Origin: Mycobacterium sp. DL440
GTDB lineage: Bacteria; Actinomycetota; Actinomycetes; Mycobacteriales; Mycobacteriaceae
Reading direction: 5' to 3'
Length of the DNA stretch: 64,000 bases
Assembly (NCBI RefSeq): GCF_011745145.1
Contig: NZ_CP050191.1
Coordinates: forward strand, 2,284,984 to 2,348,983
Under the pieces are notes generated by a model. The model searched no databases and was not told where the DNA came from. It was given only the letters and a program-made list of their open reading frames with translations. Both the position numbers and the translations under genes were made by a program. Below, piece by piece: positions 58,747-64,000 of the stretch (position 1 is the stretch's first letter; each line of letters opens with the position of its first letter).

Positions 58747-59805
58747 CTATTCCTCGCTCGGCCCGGCGTTGCGGCGCCATTCGGAGATCTTGCGGCCCAT
58801 CGAGTCGGCCGCACTCGTCGCGGCCTGCCCTACTCCGTCGACGACACCGCCCAAGCCGTCCCGGATGCCCCGGATCAACGGATCGTTGGACTGGTCGAAC
58901 CCGTCCCTGTAATGACGCGCCGCCGCGCTGACGTCGTCGGTCCAGCTCGCCGTCGCATCGTCGGACCGCAGCGGATAGTTGCCGGCCATGATCGCGCCGT
59001 ATCCGCCGGTATCGACCCACTTGGTCAGGTCCGCCGCTCGAAGCACCGAAAAGGGGTGCGTCTGCATCTCCAGGTTGAGCAGTTTGAGCACCCCGTCGCG
59101 CATGTCCCCGGTCGCGTCATAGTCGCGTGCCTGCGCGAGGAACGCCTGCGAGTCGAGTTTGTCCAGGTGCCGGCCCGCCGCCAACTTCAGCTCGACCCGG
59201 ATCGCCATGTCGAAGTCCTGCCCGCACAGCAGCCCCGCGCGGTCGCCCGAAAGTTCGGATTTGCGTTGCCATTCCTGCAAGGCGGCGACGATCGCGCGCA
59301 ATGCCCAACCGCCGATCGGGATGAAGCCGAAGGACGAGGCCAGCCGCAGCAGATGATGGAGCATCGTGCGGTACACGGCATGACCGCTGAGGGCGTGGCC
59401 GAGCTCATGGCCGATGACGAAGCGCATCTCGTCATGCGTCATCAGCTCATACATCCCCGAAGTGACGACGATGAAAGGGTCCTCCATGCCGATGCAGTAC
59501 GCGTTCGCTTCCGGCGACTGGATGATGAACATCTCCGGGCGCACCGGAGCGTCGAGCACCTGCACGCACTCGTCGAGCAACGCGTCGAGGTCGGCGAACT
59601 GCCGTGGACCCACCCGGGCCGAACTCGACAGATACAGCAACCGGTGCTTACGTTCACGCAGCATCCCGGACAGCACCTTGAGAACCTGGTCGAATCCCTT
59701 GAGCCGCCGCAAGGCGGTCAGCGCCGTGCGGTCCGCCGGATGTTCCCAAGCACGCGAACTGATGTCGGGAAAAACGGTCCGCGTAGTCGCAGGAGTCTGT
59801 TCCAT
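58747..59805 (-). CDS. M48-family zinc metallopeptidase
   Basis: The 352-residue protein has the zinc motif HELGH at residues 133-137 (in RFVIGHELGHALSGHAVYRT), the third ligand Glu184 in RKSELSGDRAGLLC, and the lead-in SPEANAYCIGMEDPFIVVTS typical of M48. It has a weak central hydrophobic stretch and no N-terminal signal, so it is probably membrane-associated at the cytosolic face. A charged helical tail follows (SAADSMGRKISEWRRNAG). The membrane protein gene lies 55 bases downstream. Confidence 0.92.
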   Translation of the reverse strand: MEQTPATTRTVFPDISSRAWEHPADRTALTALRRLKGFDQVLKVLSGMLRERKHRLLYLSSSARVGPRQFADLDALLDECVQVLDAPVRPEMFIIQSPEANAYCIGMEDPFIVVTSGMYELMTHDEMRFVIGHELGHALSGHAVYRTMLHHLLRLASSFGFIPIGGWALRAIVAALQEWQRKSELSGDRAGLLCGQDFDMAIRVELKLAAGRHLDKLDSQAFLAQARDYDATGDMRDGVLKLLNLEMQTHPFSVLRAADLTKWVDTGGYGAIMAGNYPLRSDDATASWTDDVSAAARHYRDGFDQSNDPLIRGIRDGLGGVVDGVGQAATSAADSMGRKISEWRRNAGPSEE

Positions 59806-59881
59806 CGGTTGTGTGCGCCCTTCGTCGTCGACAGCTCAGAGCCTACGGACTATCGAGCCGCCTCAGACGCACAAATACTGG

Positions 59882-60508
59882 TCAGGCGATGATGCGGACC
59901 AAATAGGGTGTCATGCCCTCGGCGCGCACCGGTGTGACCGCGACGGCGGGCTCGGTGCCCTGGATCATCTGGTTGTTGCCGAGGTACAGCGCCACGCTCT
60001 GGATGCCCTCAGGTCCGTAGAAGATCAGGTCACCGGGCAGCGCCTGGGACGGGAGTACCTTCTGGCCGACCTTGTACTGCTCACCGGACGACCGCGGCAT
60101 CTTCACCCCGGCTCCGCCGAACGCATAGACGATCAGCCCGGAGGCATCGAATCCGACCACATTCGCCGCGGGATCCGGCGCAACGCCGAAGCCCGGGGTC
60201 AGCACCGGAGCGACCGGAGCAGTCACGGTGGGCGTCGACAGTCCCGGAGTGAGACCGCCGCCCGCGAGCGGCGGCGGCGTCGGAGTCAGGCCCGGGGCGG
60301 GCAGGCTGCGGGCGATGCCACGGGTCGGCCCGTTCATGTCCCCGCCTCCGTAGCTGAAGGGCACTCCGCGCTGTGACATCGCGCGGGCGATCACAAGGTC
60401 TACATAGCGCTGGTTGCCGGTGGGGCGTTCGATCGGTGCGGCGCCGGCCAGTCCGGGAGCCGCCACCAGGAATGCCAGACCGAACAGCAGGGCAAAGGAA
60501 CGTCTCAT
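59882..60508 (-). CDS. ripD: Secreted non-catalytic NlpC/P60 protein, RipD-like
   Basis: The 208-residue protein has a signal peptide (SFALLFGLAFLVAAPGLAGA) and an NlpC/P60 domain split by a Pro/Ala/Thr-rich insertion at about residues 70-112. The catalytic Cys of the DCSGL motif is Ala122 (FDASGLIVYAF) and the catalytic His is Ser171 (QSVALYLG). RipD of M. tuberculosis (Rv1566c) shows the same double loss and binds peptidoglycan without cleaving it. The rest of the core, VPFSYGGGDMNGPTRG and ALPGDLIFYG, is intact. The protein should be a wall-binding, non-hydrolytic member. Confidence 0.93.
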   Translation of the reverse strand: MRRSFALLFGLAFLVAAPGLAGAAPIERPTGNQRYVDLVIARAMSQRGVPFSYGGGDMNGPTRGIARSLPAPGLTPTPPPLAGGGLTPGLSTPTVTAPVAPVLTPGFGVAPDPAANVVGFDASGLIVYAFGGAGVKMPRSSGEQYKVGQKVLPSQALPGDLIFYGPEGIQSVALYLGNNQMIQGTEPAVAVTPVRAEGMTPYLVRIIA

Positions 60509-60854
60509 CGAACATCAACTCTCTCGACCACCGGAAGGCGACACCGGCCGCTGGCCGTTGTCAGCCGGGTCAACCATTTGTACCCCTGAACGCGTTGTTT
60601 GCCCAATTGGTTTGGGGCGCAAGCCTGATCAGATACAGGACCGTGACCGAACAGTTACCGCGCACGCTGTTTGCCGCACCTGCGACGGCTCCGGCGGCGC
60701 CGTCACCGGCAGCGTGCCGCCGGGTGTATGCCGGCCGCTGCGGCAAAGCGCCCGGGGCCTGTCCGATTTGACCCCACCGCCGCGAAAATCGTTGCGGTAC
60801 AGGGTGCGCCGGGAGGGCGCACCACGTTTGCGGGTCACCTGACACGATGGGCGC
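60509..60854. other. 346-base interval between ripD and tenA
   Basis: No gene is convincing. The interval is the shared upstream region of the divergent ripD-like and tenA genes. It contains a perfect 8-base stem GGTGCGCC-GGGAG-GGCGCACC at 60803-60823, 31 bases before tenA. I find no CTGAGA/GAACCTGA core, so a TPP riboswitch is not supported by eye. Confidence 0.5.
60803..60823 (+). promoter_or_regulatory. Hairpin in the tenA leader
   Basis: GGTGCGCC (60803-60810) and GGCGCACC (60816-60823) pair perfectly around GGGAG. The hairpin ends 31 bases before the tenA start. It may be part of a leader structure or a terminator/attenuator; the loop GGGAG resembles a ribosome site but is too far from the start. 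Confidence 0.35.
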
Positions 60855-61538
60855 ATGCACCCCGACACGCACCCGCAATCCTGGTCGGCCCGGCTCTGGG
60901 AGCCGATCGAGCCGACATTCACCGCGATTCTCACGCATCCGTTCCTGACCGGACTGACCGACGGCAGCCTGGACGACGCGGCGTTCGCCCACTACGTGGC
61001 ACAGGACGTCCACTATCTGCGCGACTACGCCCGCGCGTTGGCCATCGTCGCCGCCAAGGCCCCCACCCCGGCCGACACCGCGATGTTCTCCCGGCATGCT
61101 GCTGAGGTCTTCGAGGTCGAATTGGGTCTGCACAGCGAACTGCTCCCAGAATTGGGGCTGGATATAGGGGCGCTGAACGCGACACCGGTCGCTCCGACCA
61201 CACGCGCCTACACGAGCTATCTGCTGGCCACCGCATACGGCGGCACGTTCGCCGAAGGCTTGGCGGCGGTCCTGCCCTGCTACTGGATCTACGCCCGGGT
61301 CGGAGCGGCGTTGCTGGAACGCGGTTCGCCTGATCGACGCTATCAGCGTTGGATCGACAGCTACGGGGGCGACGAGTTCGCCGCGACGGTGGCCGAGGTG
61401 CTCGATCTCACCGATCGGCTGGGACCGACACTGGGCGGGGCGGACAAGACCGCCGCACGAGCCCATTTCGAGGTCACCGCGAAATACGAATGGATGTTCT
61501 TCGACGCGGCCCATCGCCGCGAGGAGTGGCCGATCTGA
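60855..61538 (+). CDS. tenA: TenA-family aminopyrimidine hydrolase/thiaminase II
   Basis: The 227-residue protein has the TenA layout: WEPIEPTFTAILTHPFLTGL, FAHYVAQDVHYLRDYARALA with the substrate-binding Asp and Tyr, AEVFEVELGLHSELLPELGL, and the catalytic Cys142 in AVLPCYWIYARVGAALLERG. The end YEWMFFDAAHRREEWPI is also typical. TenA hydrolyses aminopyrimidines in thiamin salvage. The gene is alone; a strong hairpin shared with the convergent tpx gene follows. Confidence 0.93.
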   Translation: MHPDTHPQSWSARLWEPIEPTFTAILTHPFLTGLTDGSLDDAAFAHYVAQDVHYLRDYARALAIVAAKAPTPADTAMFSRHAAEVFEVELGLHSELLPELGLDIGALNATPVAPTTRAYTSYLLATAYGGTFAEGLAAVLPCYWIYARVGAALLERGSPDRRYQRWIDSYGGDEFAATVAEVLDLTDRLGPTLGGADKTAARAHFEVTAKYEWMFFDAAHRREEWPI

Positions 61539-61548
61539 GTGCCGGCCG

Positions 61549-61583
61549 GTCCCTCACCGGCGCGACGCGCGCCGGTGAGGGAC
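61549..61583. terminator. Bidirectional hairpin terminator between tenA and tpx
   Basis: Perfect 16-base complementary arms (GTCCCTCACCGGCGCG at 61549-61564 and its complement at 61568-61583) surround a 3-base loop. It lies 10 bases after the tenA stop and 11 bases after the tpx stop on the other strand, and so can terminate both genes. No T-run is present on either side. Confidence 0.8.
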
Positions 61584-61594
61584 GGTGACGACGA

Positions 61595-62086
61595 TCAGAG
61601 CGCGGCCAGCGCGGCGTCGTAGTCCGGCTCCTGGGCGATCTCGGGCACCAGCTCGGAGTAAGCCACGTTGCCGTCGGCGCCGATCACCACGACCGCGCGC
61701 CCCAGTAGACCGGCCATCGGGCCGTCGGCCAGGGCGATTCCGTAATCCTCACCGAAGCTGTCCCGGAAGGCCGAGGCCGTGGTGACATTCTCGACACCCT
61801 CGGCGCCGCAGAAGCGCTTCTGCGCGAACGGCAGATCCTTCGACACACACAGCACCGTGGCTCCGGCGGCCGCGGCACGCTCATTGAAGGTGCGGACGCT
61901 CGTGGCGCACACCGGGGTGTCGACCGACGGGAAGATGTTCAGCAGCACCGACTTGCCCTGAAACTGATCGTTGGTGACGGCGCCGAGATCGGTGCCGACG
62001 AGCGAGAAGCTCGGGGCCGGGCTACCGACCGCCGGCAGATCGCCGACAGTGTTGATGGGGTTTCCGCGCAAAGTTATCTGTGCCAT
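61595..62086 (-). CDS. tpx: Thiol peroxidase (atypical 2-Cys peroxiredoxin)
   Basis: The 163-residue protein is a complete Tpx: ITLRGNPINTVGDLPAVGSP, peroxidatic Cys60 in FPSVDTPVCATSVRTFNERA and resolving Cys93 in FAQKRFCGAEGVENVTTASA. It reduces H2O2 and organic peroxides using thioredoxin. A longer upstream frame is not homologous; the ATG at 62084-62086 fits the family. It is divergent from the APH(6)-type kinase gene with 61 bases between the starts. Confidence 0.96.
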   Translation of the reverse strand: MAQITLRGNPINTVGDLPAVGSPAPSFSLVGTDLGAVTNDQFQGKSVLLNIFPSVDTPVCATSVRTFNERAAAAGATVLCVSKDLPFAQKRFCGAEGVENVTTASAFRDSFGEDYGIALADGPMAGLLGRAVVVIGADGNVAYSELVPEIAQEPDYDAALAAL

Positions 62087-62147
62087 GGGGCACAGTCTGT
62101 CAAAAGTGGGTGCCGCGCGGGCGGGCCGGGGTGCAACGATGGGCGCA

Positions 62148-63041
62148 ATGATCGATCTGCCCGAAGCGGTGCGCGAGATGAGCACGCGTGGACCGCAGTG
62201 GCAGTCGTGGGTCGATGGCTTGCCGCGCATGATCCGGGACCAGTTCGACGAATGGGATCTGAGCGCCGACGGACCTGCTGATCACGGCTATTGCTCGATC
62301 GTGCTGCCGGTACGCACCGGAGAGGGTGCGCCCGCGGTCCTCAAGGCAGCTTTCCCCGATGACGAGTCCGAACATGAACACCTCGCGTTGCGCCGTTGGG
62401 CGGGGGCGGGAGCGGTCCGGTTGCTGCGCGCCGACCCGCACCGGCGGACGATGCTGCTGGAACGGCTGCATCAACGAAATCTCAACGGGCTCTGGGATAT
62501 TGAGGCGTGTGAGATAGTCGCTGAACTGTACGGCCCCATCCATGTGCCGTCGCTGCCCCGGCTACGTTCGCTGGCCGAGTACACCTCACGGTGGACGGCC
62601 GATCTGGTGCGACTCCCCCGCAACGCCCCGGTTCCGCGTCGACTCGTGGAACAGGCCATCACCCTCGGCACAGACCTGGCCACCGACACCGGCATCACCG
62701 GCACGCTGATCCACGGCGACCTGCACTACGAGAACGTCCTCGCCGCTGACCGCGAGCCATGGCTGGTGATCGACCCCAAACCGATGAACGGCGACCCGCA
62801 CTACGAGATCGCGCCGATGCTGTGGAACCGATGGGATGAGCTGGCGGGTTACGTTCGCGACGGGGTCCGGCGCCGGTTGGCTGCTCTGGTCGACGCCGCC
62901 GGTCTGGATGCCGACCGGGCCCGAGCCTGGGTCATCGTACGGATGGTGCACAACGCGATGTGGGAACTGACCGAAACGCGCGAGCCCGACGCAGACTGGC
63001 TCACCAGGTGTGTGGCGATCGCCAAGGCTGTACAGGACTGA
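62148..63041 (+). CDS. Aminoglycoside/hydroxyurea phosphotransferase-family kinase (APH(6)/hur type)
   Basis: The 297-residue protein (300 from the alternative ATG at 62139) has the APH_6_hur layout: EAVREMSTRGPQWQSWVDGL, PAVLKAAFPDDESEHEHLAL with the ATP-site Lys and Glu, and the catalytic loop LIHGDLHYENVLAADREPWL followed by VIDPKPMNGDPHYE. The family phosphorylates hydroxyl groups of streptomycin, hydroxyurea or unknown metabolites. Resistance cannot be inferred from sequence alone. It converges on a small gene with 4 bases between stops. Confidence 0.9.
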   Translation: MIDLPEAVREMSTRGPQWQSWVDGLPRMIRDQFDEWDLSADGPADHGYCSIVLPVRTGEGAPAVLKAAFPDDESEHEHLALRRWAGAGAVRLLRADPHRRTMLLERLHQRNLNGLWDIEACEIVAELYGPIHVPSLPRLRSLAEYTSRWTADLVRLPRNAPVPRRLVEQAITLGTDLATDTGITGTLIHGDLHYENVLAADREPWLVIDPKPMNGDPHYEIAPMLWNRWDELAGYVRDGVRRRLAALVDAAGLDADRARAWVIVRMVHNAMWELTETREPDADWLTRCVAIAKAVQD

Positions 63042-63045
63042 CGCC

Positions 63046-63369
63046 TCAGATGACCTTGTACGTGAGGTCGTACAGTGCGCCCGCTCCGCTGAATTGCTGA
63101 GTGAGCTCTCCCCGCCCCAACTCGTCGGAGCGGATGAATATCGAGCCGACGTCCTCCATCTCGTCGGTACGGACGTCCACCTCCCTCAGCACGATCTCCA
63201 ACTGGCCGTCGAACGGCAGCAGTCGGTCCAGATCCACCACGTCCCCCTGGCACATCGAGACAGCCTTGAACTGAAATCCATCAGCTCTGCTGATGCTGAG
63301 CTCGTCGGCCCCACCGCAGTCCTGGGTCCTTACGGCCCGGAGTTCCGACAGCTTGGCGAACAACGACAT
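63046..63369 (-). CDS. Conserved-looking hypothetical protein
   Basis: GGAGG lies six bases before the ATG at 63367-63369. The 107-residue product reads LSISRADGFQFKAVSMCQGD, then VVDLDRLLPFDGQLEIVLRE and SGAGALYDLTYKVI, suggesting a small all-beta domain, possibly C2-like or jelly-roll. There is no signal peptide or membrane segment. I do not recognise the family. It is transcribed in the same direction as menC, 160 bases downstream of it. Confidence 0.7.
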   Translation of the reverse strand: MSLFAKLSELRAVRTQDCGGADELSISRADGFQFKAVSMCQGDVVDLDRLLPFDGQLEIVLREVDVRTDEMEDVGSIFIRSDELGRGELTQQFSGAGALYDLTYKVI

Positions 63370-63529
63370 GGCATCCTCCGTTGGATCTTCCCGCCAGCGG
63401 TAGCTGACGAAGTCGATTCTCGAGTTGCCGCCCCGTCGCGCACATGCGTAGTGCGCTACTTGAATCTGTTCGGCGAAGGTTGCTTCTCCCGGTGCCGAGC
63501 TGCCTCACCCGATACTGCATCCGGGCAGT

Positions 63530-64000
63530 TCACGATGCAGAAATGGCATGTTGCAGGCGTTCGCGCCACCAGGTCAGCCGGGCCGGGTCGGTGAGGGCGT
63601 ACCGCTCGAGTCGGTCGCGCTGCGGCGCCGGGGGCATGGGCGCGACGGGTAGGTAGCCATCAACTGTGACCAGGGAACGCGAATCCGCGACGACGTCGCC
63701 GGCGAGAAATCTCCTGGTTCCCAACTCGCACGCGAACGCCAACTGGGGCAACGCGCCCGCCAGCGCGAGTCCCGCGCCAAGTCCGATGGTCGTCTCCAGC
63801 GTCGAAGTGACCACACAGGGCAACCCGCAGGATTCGGCGACGCGCAACGCGCGCCGGGCCCCGCCCAACGGTCCGGTCGCGAGCACTGCGATGTCGGCCG
63901 CCTCGCCGAGGCGCAGGCCCATCGGTTCGTCGGATTCGCGGATCGACTCGGCGGCCGCGATGGGCACCGCGACCCGGAGCCTCACCTGCGCCAGCTCGTC
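63530..64000 (-). CDS. menC: o-Succinylbenzoate synthase, C-terminal part
   Basis: The frame is open at the right edge of the window, so only about the last 157 residues are present. They include VRLRVAVPIAAAESIRESDE (the end of the enolase-type barrel with the PIAADES-like strand), EAADIAVLATGPLGGARRAL, and CGLPCVVTSTLETTIGLGAG, all typical of actinobacterial MenC. The enzyme dehydrates SHCHC to o-succinylbenzoate in menaquinone synthesis. The likely neighbours menD and others would lie outside the window. Confidence 0.92.
   Translation of the reverse strand, partial: DELAQVRLRVAVPIAAAESIRESDEPMGLRLGEAADIAVLATGPLGGARRALRVAESCGLPCVVTSTLETTIGLGAGLALAGALPQLAFACELGTRRFLAGDVVADSRSLVTVDGYLPVAPMPPAPQRDRLERYALTDPARLTWWRERLQHAISAS

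Noticed and set aside
60509..60854. TPP riboswitch upstream of tenA
   Set aside because: The conserved thi-box sequences are not found; only a simple hairpin is present.

Overview
The window is high-GC actinobacterial DNA and most likely comes from a rapidly growing mycobacterium (Mycolicibacterium type). The evidence is the gene content: a catalytically dead NlpC/P60 protein of the RipD kind, an Rpf-domain protein, a PepD/HtrA-type protease, a fatty acyl-AMP ligase, F420-dependent luciferase-like oxidoreductases, several mycothiol-dependent-isomerase/DinB family proteins, a 142-residue secreted CBM2 protein like Rv1987, a Rv0366c/Rv0367c-like zeta toxin pair and menC. I see no tRNA, rRNA, insertion sequence, integrase or CRISPR array.

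Bases 1-32 kb are an accessory-looking patchwork. Single-gene or two-gene units with their own regulators (TetR/SDR/GMC, TetR/SDR/NTF2-like, a MerR promoter scar) alternate with decayed genes. I find an SDR with one in-frame amber codon, a pyridoxamine-phosphate-oxidase-like N-terminal remnant, a mazF with a one-base frameshift beside an intact antitoxin, a MerR/peroxiredoxin scar, an alpha/beta hydrolase tail, a 5'-truncated acetyltransferase, a cutinase tail and an LLM oxidoreductase carrying both a stop and a large internal deletion. Between them lie intact secreted or envelope proteins (LGFP lipoprotein, lysozyme-like protein, CBM2 protein, a 440-residue exported protein, PepD-like protease, Rpf protein, a triple-LysM esterase), a complete antitoxin/zeta-toxin pair with a palindromic operator, and a three-gene cobalt nitrile hydratase/thiocyanate hydrolase-type operon.

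Bases 32-50 kb are more housekeeping in character: an FKBP lipoprotein, methyltransferases, a thioesterase, an SRPBCC-SDR fusion, two FAD NAD(P)H dehydrogenases, an ECF sigma factor with a long C-terminal extension translationally coupled to its DGPF/YCII partner, a ThrE-type exporter, an LpqC-like esterase, a zinc alcohol dehydrogenase, a cyanase, a fatty acyl-AMP ligase and an ArsR/SRPBCC pair with a palindromic operator.

Bases 50-64 kb hold a FadD-type ligase, a P450 frameshifted just before its haem loop, and the most interesting unit: a tight operon at 54094-57904 encoding a GTP-cyclohydrolase-II-like protein (Urc1 type), a DUF1688 protein (Urc4 type), uracil phosphoribosyltransferase and a CPBP membrane protease. 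The first three are the signature genes of the URC route of uracil breakdown known from yeasts. The right end carries an M48 protease, the RipD-like protein, TenA, thiol peroxidase, an APH(6)-type kinase and the C-terminal part of MenC, which runs off the window.
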